DNA of 35,228 nucleotides from UBA6814 sp040753075 (GTDB lineage Bacteria; Desulfobacterota; Desulfovibrionia; Desulfovibrionales; Desulfovibrionaceae): positions 1-35,228 of the forward strand of contig JBFMHA010000032.1 of NCBI GenBank assembly GCA_040753075.1, in the 5' to 3' direction. This document shows, one piece after another, positions 1 to 8,772 of this stretch. The position numbers were made by a program, and so were the translations under genes. The notes under the pieces were generated by a model. It made no database searches, was not told where the DNA came from, and saw only the letters and a program-made list of their open reading frames with translations. Within the stretch, counting starts at the first letter, position 1. Every line of letters starts with the position of its first letter.

Positions 1-2675
1 GGCCGGGCCGGAGCCGGCGCGGCTGGCCGGACCCGGGGACCGAAATCGAAGACGAAGTCGCCCTGCTCGTCCACTCCGATGTGCGCGCCCTCCACCCGGT
101 CCTGGTAGGTGAGCAGGAGCAGAAGCTCCCGGGACAGCTCGGGCAGCAGGCGATGGTTCACGATGGCGTCGATGGTCCGGGCCCCGGAAGGGGCCTCGGC
201 GCAGGCCCGGGCGATGGCCCGGGGCACGGCCGGATCCATGGTGAGCTCCGCGCCGTGGTTGGCGCGCAGCCGCTCGGTGAGCCCGGCCAGCTTGAGTTCG
301 GCGATGGCCGCCAGGTCCTCCCCGGCCAGAGGGTAGAAGGGCGCCACGTCCAGCCGGCCCAGGAACGCCGGCCGGAAGCGCGCGGACAGCTCCGGCCGCA
401 GCCGGGCGACCAGGTCCTCGGCCCCGGGCCGCGCCGCGCTCCGGCAGGCGTCCTCGATGGTTTCGGCCCCCAGGTTGGTGGTGAGGATGATGACCGTGTT
501 GCGGAAATCCACGGACCGGCCCTCCCCGTCCTCCATGACCCCCTTGTCGAAGACCTGGTAGAACAGCTCCAGCACGTCGGGATGGGCCTTCTCGGCCTCG
601 TCCAGGAGCACCACGCTGTAGGGGGTGCGGCGCACCGCCTCGGTGAGGACCCCGCCCTGGCCGTAGCCCACGTACCCGGGGGGAGCGCCCTTGAGGCCCG
701 AGACGCTGTGCGCCTCCTGGTACTCGGACAGGTTGATGGTCACCCGGTTGCGCTCGCCGCCGAACAGCAGGTCGGCCAGGGCGTGGGCGGTCTCGGTCTT
801 GCCCACCCCGCTGGGCCCGGCGAACAGGAACACCCCGGCCGGCTTCACCGGGTCGGCCAGGTCCGCGCGCCAGGCGCGCATGCGCCGGGCCACCGCCTCC
901 AGGGCCTCGGGCTGGCCCTTGATGCGGCGCTCCAGCTCCTCCTTGAGCACCAGCACGGCCTTCACGTCGTCGCGCAGCATGCGGCCGGCCGGGATGCCGG
1001 TCCATCCGGACACCACCTGGGCCACCACCGAGCCGTCCACGGCCAGGTGGACCAGGGGGCTGCCCGCCTGGACCTCGGCCAGTTCGCGCTGCAGGCGGAT
1101 GCGCTCGGCCTCGGCGACCTGGGACGCGCGGCCGGGCGCGGCCTGGGCCGGGTCCTGCCCCTTGCCCGGCGCAAGGATGCGGCGCACCAGGTCCAGCTCC
1201 CGCGCGAGCCGGCCCGAGAGCCGCTCGCACTCGGCCGAGAGCTCCTCGGCCGCGATCCGCATCTCGGCCAGGCGGAAGGCCCGGCTGCCGGCCGCGCCCT
1301 CCTCCCGCTCCAGGGCCGCGATCTCCTGGGTCAGGCCGTTGAGGCTCTGGCGCATGCTCTCCAGGGGCAGGGACAGCCCGGTCTGCTCCATGGCCACCCG
1401 GGCGCAGGCGGTGTCCAGGAGGCTCACCGCCTTGTCCGGCAGCCGGCGGCCGGCGAGATGGCGCACGGACAGGCGCACCGCGTCGCGCACCGCCTCGTCC
1501 GCGATCTGCACCCCGTGGTGCGCGGAAAGCTTGGCCGCCACCACCCGCAGGATCTCCACGGCCATGGCCTGGTCGGGCTCCTTCAGGTGGACGGCCTGGA
1601 AACGTCGGGCCAGCGCCGCGTCCTTCTCGAAATACTTCTTGTACTCGGCCCAGGTGGTGGCCGCGATGGTGCGCACCTCGCCCCGGGCCAGGGCGGGCTT
1701 GAGCAGGTTGGCCGCGTCCGAGCCGCCGGCCGGTCCCCCCGCGCCGATGAGGGTGTGGGCCTCGTCCACGAACAGGATCACCGGCCGGGGCGAGCTCCTG
1801 ACCGCGCGCAGCACCCCGGCCACCCGCTCCTCGAACTCGCCGCGCACCCCGGCCCCGGCCTGCAGGAGGCCCAGGTCCAGGGAGAGCACGGCCACGTCCC
1901 GGAGGGGCGGGGGCACGTCGCCCGCGGCCACCCGCAGGGCGAAGCCCTCCACCACCGCGGTCTTGCCCACCCCGGCCTCGCCCACCAGGATGGGGTTGTT
2001 CTGGCGGCGGCGCATGAGGGTGTCCACCACCTGCCAGATCTCCTGGTCCCGGCCGTGCACCGGGTCCAGCCTGCCCTCCCTGGCCTGGGCCGTGAGGTCC
2101 AGGGTGTAGCGGGCCAGCGCGTCGGCGTCACCGGCCCCGGCCGGGGGCGGGGCCGCGGCCGCGGCCTGGGCCTCGGCCCGCCATACCGACGACTCCTCCT
2201 TGGAGGCCTTGACGATGGCCCGGCACTTGAGGCGCAGGGCCTCGCGGTCCAGGCGCAGCAGGGCCGGGCAGGTCTCCTTGAGCCGGGTGCGCAGGGACTC
2301 GTCCGCGAGCAGGGCCAGGACGAACGCGCCGGAGCGGGTCTGGGGCCAGTCCAGGTGGACCGAGGAGGCCAGCCAGGCCTCCTCCAGCAGGCGCACCAGG
2401 GAGGCGGCCAGCACCGGGGTCCGGGTGGAGCCCCACTTGAAGCCCTCGGCGGCCTTGGCCAGTTCCGAGCGCACGTTGGTCTCGCTCACGGAAAAATGGC
2501 GGAGGACGGCGGCCAGGTCCGAGTCGGGCAACTCCAGGAGCTTGAGCAGCACGTGCTCGGGCTCGACCTGGTAGTTGGTCTGGTACGCGCACAGTTCGGT
2601 GGCGTTCTCCAGGGCGCGGCGGCAATAGTGGTTGAGCTTGGCCGCCAGGGCGGCGACGTCGAGTTTGAGGCTCAC
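1..2675 (-). CDS. clpV: T6SS AAA+ ATPase ClpV (TssH), cut by left edge
   Basis: This Hsp100-family ATPase disassembles contracted TssB/TssC sheaths in the cytoplasm so that the subunits can be reused. The frame is open from a GTG at 2675 to position 1, giving about 891 codons. ClpV proteins are usually about 870-920 residues, so only the C-terminal tail is missing. An N-terminal Clp repeat-like domain is followed by AAA-1, with Walker A GEAGVGKT near residue 230 and Walker B VILFVDEAH near 300. A coiled middle region leads to AAA-2, with Walker A GPSGVGKT near 618 and Walker B VVLLDEAEKAHP near 688. The GTG start overlaps the tssG stop in a GTGA junction, which implies translational coupling. 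Its position at the end of a complete T6SS operon separates it from housekeeping ClpB. Confidence 0.95.
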   Translation of the reverse strand, partial: MSLKLDVAALAAKLNHYCRRALENATELCAYQTNYQVEPEHVLLKLLELPDSDLAAVLRHFSVSETNVRSELAKAAEGFKWGSTRTPVLAASLVRLLEEAWLASSVHLDWPQTRSGAFVLALLADESLRTRLKETCPALLRLDREALRLKCRAIVKASKEESSVWRAEAQAAAAAPPPAGAGDADALARYTLDLTAQAREGRLDPVHGRDQEIWQVVDTLMRRRQNNPILVGEAGVGKTAVVEGFALRVAAGDVPPPLRDVAVLSLDLGLLQAGAGVRGEFEERVAGVLRAVRSSPRPVILFVDEAHTLIGAGGPAGGSDAANLLKPALARGEVRTIAATTWAEYKKYFEKDAALARRFQAVHLKEPDQAMAVEILRVVAAKLSAHHGVQIADEAVRDAVRLSVRHLAGRRLPDKAVSLLDTACARVAMEQTGLSLPLESMRQSLNGLTQEIAALEREEGAAGSRAFRLAEMRIAAEELSAECERLSGRLARELDLVRRILAPGKGQDPAQAAPGRASQVAEAERIRLQRELAEVQAGSPLVHLAVDGSVVAQVVSGWTGIPAGRMLRDDVKAVLVLKEELERRIKGQPEALEAVARRMRAWRADLADPVKPAGVFLFAGPSGVGKTETAHALADLLFGGERNRVTINLSEYQEAHSVSGLKGAPPGYVGYGQGGVLTEAVRRTPYSVVLLDEAEKAHPDVLELFYQVFDKGVMEDGEGRSVDFRNTVIILTTNLGAETIEDACRSAARPGAEDLVARLRPELSARFRPAFLGRLDVAPFYPLAGEDLAAIAELKLAGLTERLRANHGAELTMDPAVPRAIARACAEAPSGARTIDAIVNHRLLPELSRELLLLLTYQDRVEGAHIGVDEQGDFVFDFGPRVRPAAPAPAR

Positions 2676-3745
2676 GCCGCGCCCCCTTCCGCATCCTGGA
2701 CCCCGGTCCCGGGCCAGTGCCGGGGATGGAGCGCGACCGCGCCGTCCGCAACTGCCGGCTTGGCGCCCAGCCAGGTGGTCCAGCCCAGGCGGGGGGAGGC
2801 CTCCCGGCCCAGGCGCAGGGCCGGGATCTGGGCCGCCTCCAGGCGCAGGACCACGTCGAACTCCAGGTTGGGGCCGGCGAAGAAACGGGCCAGCCCGCAC
2901 AGGGGAATGAAACCGCCGCTGCAAGGCAGAAGCTCCAGGAAGGCGGGCAGACGCATGGGGCCCAGCTCCACCCGGAAGGCGGACTGGGGGTCCCAGGCCC
3001 GGGAGCCGAGCACGGCCTCGCGGCCCAGGGCGTTGTTGGCCGCGGTGTCCGGGTTCGACCCCAGGCGGGTGCGCTCGTCCGGCTCGATGACCACGAATCC
3101 GCCGGTGAAGGGCGCGACCCGGGCGGGAACCCCGAAGTGGTCGGCCAGCACCAGCTCCAGGCCCTTGGCCGAGCGCACTTCGCAGGCCAGGAGCGCGGCG
3201 TAGCGCAGCAGCGCGCCGTCGGGCAGGCCCAGGCGGTTGCCGCGCAGGCCGCGGGTGGCCATGCCCGCCAGGGCGTACAGCCACTCGGCGACCCCGGTCT
3301 CCGAGGGCCGGCGGGACTCGAAGCCCGGGCGCAGGGCCTTGCGGCTGCGGTAGAGCAGCGAGGCCAGGCGGTGGTTGAAGATGTCCAGGAAGTCGGCCAG
3401 GACCCGGTCGCCCTGCCGGAGGCGCTCCACGGCCAGGTCGGTCCAGGGCGGGGGCAGCGGCCCCAGGGCGCCGGCCAGGCCCAGCACGTTGATCTCCATG
3501 CGGGCCGGGGCCTCGGCGGAGCCGGGCGGGGAGACCTCCTGCACGTCGCTGGCCGGGAAGGCGTGGCTCACCCGGGAGGTGATGCGCACCGCCTCCCGGG
3601 CCCGGTCCACGCCCTCGCCCAGGGGGCTCTTCCAGGGCCGGGCCATCTCCAGCAGGCGCAGGGCCTGGTAGAAATCGAAGCGCCAGCCCTCGGCCTCGAG
3701 CCACTCGGCTACAGAAGCGGACGATCGCCAGCCATGGGCGGCCAT
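2672..3745 (-). CDS. tssG: T6SS baseplate protein TssG
   Basis: TssG is the small wedge component that joins TssF, TssE and TssK in the T6SS baseplate. The protein is 357 residues, within the usual 300-360. It begins with the typical N-terminal segment FDFYQALRLLE and contains the DFLDIFNHRLASLLYR region that is characteristic of the family. The ATG at 3745 is chosen because a GGGG stretch lies about 10 bases upstream. The first 37 bases overlap the end of tssF, and the stop overlaps the clpV GTG, so the gene is coupled on both sides. No membrane segment or signal peptide is visible, as expected for a cytoplasmic baseplate part. Confidence 0.93.
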   Translation of the reverse strand: MAAHGWRSSASVAEWLEAEGWRFDFYQALRLLEMARPWKSPLGEGVDRAREAVRITSRVSHAFPASDVQEVSPPGSAEAPARMEINVLGLAGALGPLPPPWTDLAVERLRQGDRVLADFLDIFNHRLASLLYRSRKALRPGFESRRPSETGVAEWLYALAGMATRGLRGNRLGLPDGALLRYAALLACEVRSAKGLELVLADHFGVPARVAPFTGGFVVIEPDERTRLGSNPDTAANNALGREAVLGSRAWDPQSAFRVELGPMRLPAFLELLPCSGGFIPLCGLARFFAGPNLEFDVVLRLEAAQIPALRLGREASPRLGWTTWLGAKPAVADGAVALHPRHWPGTGVQDAEGGAA

Positions 3746-5514
3746 TGTTTCCACACCCCTTGGCGCTGCATGCTGCGGACGGTCAGGCGGGTAAAGGAGT
3801 TGACCCCGGCGTACAGGGCAAGGAAGCGGTTGAGCACCGCGGCCAGGAGAAAGGCGCTCGCGCCCACGTAGAGGTTCTCGTCGAACTCCAGCTCCACCTC
3901 GGTTCCGCGCACGAAGCCGCGCCAGGCGTCGCGGCCGGTCCGGCGCGCGGCGCGACGGCAGCGCATGGCGCGCAGGCCGGCGATCTGCTGGGCCACGGCC
4001 GCGTCGTCCGGGCCGCTGTACAGGGTCAGGATCTCCTTGAGCGCGGCCAGGCTCCCCGGCTCGTTGGACAGGGAGAGGTGGTTCAGGGACAGGTGGGAGA
4101 TGAGCCGCCACAGGGCCGGGCCGGCCAGGGGCGGGTCCAGCTGCAGGGTGGGCCGGCGCAGCAGGCGGATGGCCTGAAGCGGGGCCGCCCGCTCGATGGC
4201 CAGGGCCGCGCCCATGGGCACCTCCTCGGCCGCGTGCCGGTTGGTGCACAGCACCCGGGCGAAGACCGACTGCACCGGCGGACTCGCCGGGGTGAACCCC
4301 AGGTCCACGAAGGACAGGAGCACGTCGGCGCCGGACAGGTCCGGGTGCGGGTGCGGGGCGCGGCGGGCGATCCAGAAGGCCTTCTGGCCGCGCGCCTCCT
4401 GCTGGTGGGTCACGGAGAAATACGGGGCCCAGGCCCGGGACGAGGGCTCGCCCGGCTCCTGGGAGGCCACCTCCGAGATGGAGTGGACCTCGGTGAAGCG
4501 CTCCCGCCGGGCGTCGGCCACCAGGCGGTACTCGGTGCGGGTGTGGTCCAGGCGGATGGGCTCGGAGATGCGCGGAAAGAGGTTGGCCACCGGCGCGCAG
4601 CCCAGCCGGAAGTTGCCCGCGTCCACGGCCAGGCGCTCGGCGGGCAGCCGGGAGAGGAGCACCAGGATGTCCAGGCCCTTGTCCGCGCCGGTTCCCCCCA
4701 GGCCGTCCAGGTCGCAGAACAGGTACTTCTCGGGAAAGGCGAAGTACTCCTGGAGCAGGCGGTAGGCCGGGTGGGCCGTGGGCTCGTAGGGGATCACGTC
4801 CTCGTCGTCGGCGAACCCCGCCGGGGACAGGGCCGAGGCGGGCAGGAAGCGCGGCCGCCCGGCGTCGCCGTCCGGGAGCAGGACCACGCCCTCGCAGGCG
4901 CAGAAGAGCAGTTCGTAGAGGGTGAGCGCGGTGGTGCGCTCGCCGTCCAGGAAGAAGCGCAGGCGGTCCAGGGCCAGCTCCCTGATGGGGCCGGCGGTGG
5001 CGGCCAGGCGGATGCGCAGCGCCCCGGCCACCCGCGGCCGGGAGTCCAGGAAATCGTACTGGTCCACGGACTGGAACGAGGCGTCGGCCACGTCCAGGGG
5101 CCAGAGGGTGACGGGATAGCAGGTGCGGAAGCGGCAGGTGAGCCCGGCCTGTCTCGCTTCGGCCAGGAGCGGGGTATGCCGGGGGATGAGGTGCCCGGAG
5201 GCCAGGTCCCCCTGGCGCGGGTCCGGGCTGAACCGGGCCACGGACAGGGAGGGCGTGGGGCAGAGGAAATGCGGGTAGAGGATGCCCAGCAGCGAGGCCG
5301 AGACCAGGGGCAGCTCGGACTCGATGGAGTGCTGCACCCGGCCGGCGAGGAAGGCGAAGCCCTCCAGCAGGCGCTCGATGTGGGGATCGGCGCACTCGTC
5401 CACCCCCAGCTCCAGGCGGGAGGCGATCTTGGGATAGCGCTCGGCGAAGGCCGCGCCGTCCTTGCGCAGGGAGGTCAGCTCCCGGCGGTAGTGGCGCAGC
5501 AGGTCGTCACGCAT
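3709..5514 (-). CDS. tssF: T6SS baseplate protein TssF
   Basis: TssF is the large wedge protein of the T6SS baseplate. The 601-residue length is typical. The N-terminus MRDDLLRHYRRELTSL and the following AFAERYPKIASRL and DPHIERLLEGFAFLAGRV segments are the strongest family signature (VasA/ImpG). Further in, LFPRISEPI and the TEYRLV segment are also family-like. The ATG at 5514 is chosen because it begins the conserved N-terminus; an in-frame ATG about 100 bases upstream would only add residues that belong to tssE in another frame. The start overlaps the tssE stop by 8 bases, and the end overlaps tssG by 37 bases. Confidence 0.95.
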   Translation of the reverse strand: MRDDLLRHYRRELTSLRKDGAAFAERYPKIASRLELGVDECADPHIERLLEGFAFLAGRVQHSIESELPLVSASLLGILYPHFLCPTPSLSVARFSPDPRQGDLASGHLIPRHTPLLAEARQAGLTCRFRTCYPVTLWPLDVADASFQSVDQYDFLDSRPRVAGALRIRLAATAGPIRELALDRLRFFLDGERTTALTLYELLFCACEGVVLLPDGDAGRPRFLPASALSPAGFADDEDVIPYEPTAHPAYRLLQEYFAFPEKYLFCDLDGLGGTGADKGLDILVLLSRLPAERLAVDAGNFRLGCAPVANLFPRISEPIRLDHTRTEYRLVADARRERFTEVHSISEVASQEPGEPSSRAWAPYFSVTHQQEARGQKAFWIARRAPHPHPDLSGADVLLSFVDLGFTPASPPVQSVFARVLCTNRHAAEEVPMGAALAIERAAPLQAIRLLRRPTLQLDPPLAGPALWRLISHLSLNHLSLSNEPGSLAALKEILTLYSGPDDAAVAQQIAGLRAMRCRRAARRTGRDAWRGFVRGTEVELEFDENLYVGASAFLLAAVLNRFLALYAGVNSFTRLTVRSMQRQGVWKQWPPMAGDRPLL

Positions 5515-5983
5515 CGGGCAACCCCGTGAAGGCTTCGCGCTCCAGGTCGTAGACCAGGGGGAAGGAGAAGGGTTCGCGGTCGCGCTCGGCCAGCAGGGTG
5601 GCGCGGATGACCACATCGAGCCGGCGGATGTCTCCGGGCTGCTCGGCGACCTCCACCGCGGGGTTGGCCAGGCGCGGCTCGAAGGCCGCCAGGGCGCGCT
5701 CGACGGCGCGGGCCAGGCGGCTCCAGTCGCGGCGGTTGGCGGTGAAGATGTCCCCGAAGTCGGGGATGCCGAAGTCCAGGACGGTCAACTCCTCTCCCCG
5801 GGCGAAGCGCGACGGGATGGGGGCCCGGGTGTTCAGGAGCCAGACCAGATCCCGGCGCACGGACTCGCGGTACTGCCGCCGGGTCAGGGCCCGCTTCGGG
5901 ACCGTCTCCGAGGCCCGCCTGGGGTCCTCGTCCACGAGCCGGTCCAGAAGCGGCGCCCTGACATCGGTCGGCGTCTTGCGCAT
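5507..5983 (-). CDS. tssE: T6SS baseplate protein TssE (gp25-like)
   Basis: TssE is the phage gp25-like baseplate protein that helps start sheath polymerisation. The 158-residue protein has the family pattern: an N-terminal LLDRL motif, then RRDLVWLLNTR, VLDFGIPDF and the gp25-type LARAVERALAAFEPRL helix. It closes with a strand-rich tail that contains RLDVVIRATL. The ATG at 5983 follows a GAGG ribosome-binding site. The gap to the preceding hcp stop is only 9 bases, and its own stop overlaps the tssF start. It lies between hcp and tssF, a common order in proteobacterial T6SS operons. Confidence 0.92.
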   Translation of the reverse strand: MRKTPTDVRAPLLDRLVDEDPRRASETVPKRALTRRQYRESVRRDLVWLLNTRAPIPSRFARGEELTVLDFGIPDFGDIFTANRRDWSRLARAVERALAAFEPRLANPAVEVAEQPGDIRRLDVVIRATLLAERDREPFSFPLVYDLEREAFTGLPDA

Positions 5984-5992
5984 GGTCCTCGC

Positions 5993-6487
5993 TTACGCGA
6001 TCTCGTTGGACTTGAGGTCGTGCGCGGCGGGCTTGGCGCCGGCCTTCTTTCCGGTCTTCTCGTCCTGCGGGTCGTACTCGTAGGTCACCTTGCCGTAGGA
6101 CAGGGAGACGTTCTCCACCGGGATGTCGCCGGCGCCGCCGGAAATGGCCACGTTGGAGACGATGACCTCGTCCATGGTCACTTTCAGGTAGGCCACCACC
6201 CCGCCCTTGCCGCCGTCGCGGTAGCAGGTCATGGTGGCCTTCTTGATGTGGTCGCCGCGCCAGCAGTGCTTGAGCAGCTCGGGCGAGGCGATGTCCAGGT
6301 ACTTGGTGAAGTTGAAGTCCGAATGGTTGGCCCGCTCCACCGTGCCGCCGCCCGCGGTGGACCGCACCGGGGACTGGGGCTGGTTGAAGCTGTGGCTCCA
6401 GGACATGACCTCGATCTTGTCCTTGTTGGTCTTGTCCGTGGACTCGCCTTTGATCCCGTCTATCTCCAGATACATATTGGTCGCCAT
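5993..6487 (-). CDS. hcp: T6SS tube protein Hcp (TssD)
   Basis: Hcp forms the stacked hexameric rings of the T6SS inner tube and is exported when the sheath contracts. The 164-residue length and the sequence fit the Hcp1 family. It opens with MATNMYLEIDGIKGES, carries IEVMSWSHSFNQP and NFTKYLDIASPELLKHCWRG, and ends with a strand containing VSLSYGKVTYEYDP. The final residues after YEYDP form a charged, Lys/Ala-rich tail. A strong AAGGAG site lies 7 bases before the ATG at 6487. A perfect inverted repeat precedes the gene, so hcp mRNA may be processed or stabilised separately, as would suit a protein needed in high amounts; that part is inference. Confidence 0.96.
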   Translation of the reverse strand: MATNMYLEIDGIKGESTDKTNKDKIEVMSWSHSFNQPQSPVRSTAGGGTVERANHSDFNFTKYLDIASPELLKHCWRGDHIKKATMTCYRDGGKGGVVAYLKVTMDEVIVSNVAISGGAGDIPVENVSLSYGKVTYEYDPQDEKTGKKAGAKPAAHDLKSNEIA

Positions 6488-6517
6488 GTTGGTCTCCTTG
6501 GGTGCTGTTCATCTTCT

Positions 6518-6547
6518 CCCGGACCCGGCCTGCCGGCCGGGTCCGGG
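6518..6547 (-). other. Perfect 12-bp inverted repeat between tssC and hcp
   Basis: Arms at 6518-6529 and 6536-6547 are exactly complementary and enclose a 6-base loop. The stem is almost entirely G/C. No run of T follows on the minus strand, so it is not a classical intrinsic terminator. It may be an mRNA processing or stability hairpin upstream of hcp, or a partial attenuator. Function is inferred from position only. Confidence 0.6.
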
Positions 6548-6580
6548 GAGTCGGAGGTCAGTGGGACTGCGACCCTCGGT

Positions 6581-8035
6581 CTAGCCGCCGGCCGGAGGCG
6601 GCAGCTCGGCCACCAGGCGGATGGAGGCGGTCAGCTCCTCCAACTGGAAGTGCGGCCGCAGGAACACGGTGGCCTTGTACACGCCCGGCTTGCCCGGGAC
6701 GTCCACCACGTCCACCCGCGCCTCGCGCAGGGGGTACTTGGCCTTGAGGGACTGGCCGGCGTCGTCGGACAGGAGCACGTAGTTGGCGATCCAGTTGTTC
6801 AGGTAGGCGCTCACGTTGTCGGCGGTCATGAAGCTGCCGATCTTGTCGCGCATGATCGCCTTGATGTAGTGCGCGAACCGGGAGGCGTTCAGGATGTACG
6901 GGAGCACCGCGGACAGGCGCGCGTTGGCGTTGGCCTGGTTGGTGTTGTACACCTTGGGCTTGTTGGCGGTCTGGCCGCCGAAGAACGCCGCGTAGTCGGA
7001 GTTCTTGCAGTAGATCAGGGCGATGAAGCCCAGGTCCGAGAGCTCCTTCTCGCGGCGGTCGGTGATGGCCACCTCGGTGGGGCACTTGACCGCGATGTCG
7101 CCCTCGTCGGTGAGGAAGGTGTGCACCGGCAGGCCCTCCACCAGGCCGCCGCCCTCCACGCCGCGGATGGCCGCGGTCCAGGAGTGCAGGGCGAAGGCGG
7201 TGGTGATGCGCAGGCCCATGGCCCAGGCAGCGTTGCCCCACAGGTACTTCTCGTGCACCTTGCCGTCCACGTTCTCCACGTAGTTGAACTCCTCCACCGG
7301 CACGGTGCTCGGGCCGTAGGGGAGCCGCAGCAGGATGTGGGGCATGGTGAGCGCCACGTAGCGGGAATCCTCGCTGTCGCGGAAGCTGCGCCACTTGATG
7401 AGCTCCGCGGACTCGAAGATCTTGGCCAGGTCGCGGGGCTTGGGCAGGTCGGTGAAGCTGGCCAGATCGAACATCTTGGGATCCACGCCGCCGATGAACG
7501 GGGCGTGCGCGGCCGCGGCCACGCCGGAGAGCTTCTCCAGCAGCGCGATGTCCTGGGGATGCCGGCCGAACTCGTAGTCGCCCACCAGGCAGCTGTAGGG
7601 GTTGCCGCCGAAGGTGCCGTACTCCTCCTCGTAGATCTGCTTGAAGAGCACGCTCTGGTCGAACTCCACGGCCTTCTCCAGGTCGTTCAGGAGCTCCTTC
7701 TTGGTCACGTTGAGCACCCGCAGCTTGAGGCGGGTGGAGGTCTCGGTGTTCATGACCAGGTAGTGCATGCCGCGCCAGGTGGCCTCCAGCTTCTGGAGGT
7801 CCGGGGCGTGCATGATCTCGTCCAGCTGCTTGGAGATGAGCTCGTCGATCTCCGCGATGCGGGAGTTGATCATGGCCGCGGTGTCCGCGCTCACGGTCAT
7901 GGTCTGGTCAAGCACCTGCTTGGCCAGCTCGCCCACCAGGTCCTTGGCGTAGTCCACCTGGGACTCGTCGCGGGCCATCTTGCCGTCCCAGATTATTTTT
8001 TCGAGCAGGGTCTTTTCCCCGGTTTCTTCAGCCAT
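6581..8035 (-). CDS. tssC: T6SS sheath large subunit TssC (VipB)
   Basis: TssC pairs with TssB to build the contractile sheath around the Hcp tube. The 484-residue length is standard. Family hallmarks are WRGMHYLV, the FGGNPYSCLVGDYEFGRHPQDIALL region (about residues 137-163), SAELIKWRSFRDSEDSRYVALT, and the C-terminal NWIANYVL and VFLRPHFQLEELT segments. The ATG at 8035 has an AAGGAG site 7 bases upstream. It follows tssB by 43 bases and precedes hcp by 93 bases, a gap that contains a strong hairpin. The protein is cytoplasmic and is recycled by ClpV encoded at the operon's end. Confidence 0.97.
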   Translation of the reverse strand: MAEETGEKTLLEKIIWDGKMARDESQVDYAKDLVGELAKQVLDQTMTVSADTAAMINSRIAEIDELISKQLDEIMHAPDLQKLEATWRGMHYLVMNTETSTRLKLRVLNVTKKELLNDLEKAVEFDQSVLFKQIYEEEYGTFGGNPYSCLVGDYEFGRHPQDIALLEKLSGVAAAAHAPFIGGVDPKMFDLASFTDLPKPRDLAKIFESAELIKWRSFRDSEDSRYVALTMPHILLRLPYGPSTVPVEEFNYVENVDGKVHEKYLWGNAAWAMGLRITTAFALHSWTAAIRGVEGGGLVEGLPVHTFLTDEGDIAVKCPTEVAITDRREKELSDLGFIALIYCKNSDYAAFFGGQTANKPKVYNTNQANANARLSAVLPYILNASRFAHYIKAIMRDKIGSFMTADNVSAYLNNWIANYVLLSDDAGQSLKAKYPLREARVDVVDVPGKPGVYKATVFLRPHFQLEELTASIRLVAELPPPAGG

Positions 8036-8078
8036 GGTATCGCTCCTTCGTGATTATCGTTGAGCCGACCGGCGGAGA

Positions 8079-8615
8079 CTAGCCCTCGGCCGGGGCCTCA
8101 CCGCCCTCGCCGCCTTCCGCCGCAGCCTCTTCGGCGGGCTTGAGCGTGGCCAGCTCCTCGGTGTTGGCCAGGACGTCCTGGAGCATCTTGTCCAGGTCGT
8201 CGTTGCCATCCAGCTTGGTCAGGAGGTCGGCCAGCCGCTTGCGCGCCTCGAAGAGCTTGCGCAGGGCGGGGACCTGCTTGACCACGCTGACCGGCTCGAA
8301 GTCCTCGATGTGGCTGAAGGTCAGGGCCACGTTGATCTTCTTGTCCTCGTCCGTGAGCTTGTTCTGCACCTGGAAGGCCAGGCGCGGCTTGGCCGAGGCC
8401 AGGACCTCGTTGAAGTTGTCCCGGTCTACGAACACGAACTTGCGTTCCTTCATGGGAGGCAACGGATCCTCGGGCTTCCCAGAGAGGTCGGCCATGATGC
8501 CCATGACGAAGGGCAGTTCCTTCATGACGATGGCGCCGCCGATCTCCACGTCATAGGTGATCTGCACCCTGGGCGGGCGGACCCGGTCCAGTTTGTGTTG
8601 GATGCTTTCAGGCAT
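8079..8615 (-). CDS. tssB: T6SS sheath small subunit TssB (VipA)
   Basis: TssB is the small sheath protein; its heterodimer with TssC is the contractile unit. The 178-residue protein contains the family signature RVQITYDVEIGGA followed by KELPFVMGIMADLSG, and FVFVDRDNFNEVL. A C-terminal helical, Glu/Ala/Gly-rich tail follows. I start it at the ATG at 8615 because a strong GGAGG site stands about 7 bases upstream. An in-frame ATG 18 bases earlier would place its start inside that site. A 157-base gap separates it from tssA, and this gap holds the operon's most AT-rich patch and a possible internal promoter. Confidence 0.96.
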   Translation of the reverse strand: MPESIQHKLDRVRPPRVQITYDVEIGGAIVMKELPFVMGIMADLSGKPEDPLPPMKERKFVFVDRDNFNEVLASAKPRLAFQVQNKLTDEDKKINVALTFSHIEDFEPVSVVKQVPALRKLFEARKRLADLLTKLDGNDDLDKMLQDVLANTEELATLKPAEEAAAEGGEGGEAPAEG

Positions 8616-8703
8616 TGGTGTCCTCCTTTCCACAGTAGCCGGTTGCGGGTATACAGGTTCCCCCCGGGGCGCCAGGGGGTATTGCCTTTCCCATTACCCT
8701 TGA

Positions 8704-8732
8704 AAATTACTCCGTTCCATATGCCAAGACAA
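8704..8732 (-). promoter_or_regulatory. Possible internal sigma-70 promoter upstream of tssB
   Basis: TTGTCT (8727-8732) and TAATTT (8704-8709) are separated by 17 bases on the minus strand, in an AT-rich patch that is striking against the GC-rich surroundings. It would give a leader of about 80 bases before tssB. Matches are 4/6 and 3/6, so this is a weak prediction. It would allow tssB through clpV to be expressed apart from the membrane-complex genes. Confidence 0.35.
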
Positions 8733-8772
8733 CATATATCTTCACTAACGGGGGAGTCGCATTCCTCCGTCT

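Noticed and set aside
81..3203. A 1040-residue plus-strand open frame opposite clpV and tssG
   Set aside because: It is a GC-rich antisense shadow. The minus strand carries clear ClpV Walker motifs and TssG signatures, and the plus-strand product is low-complexity Gly/Arg/His-rich.
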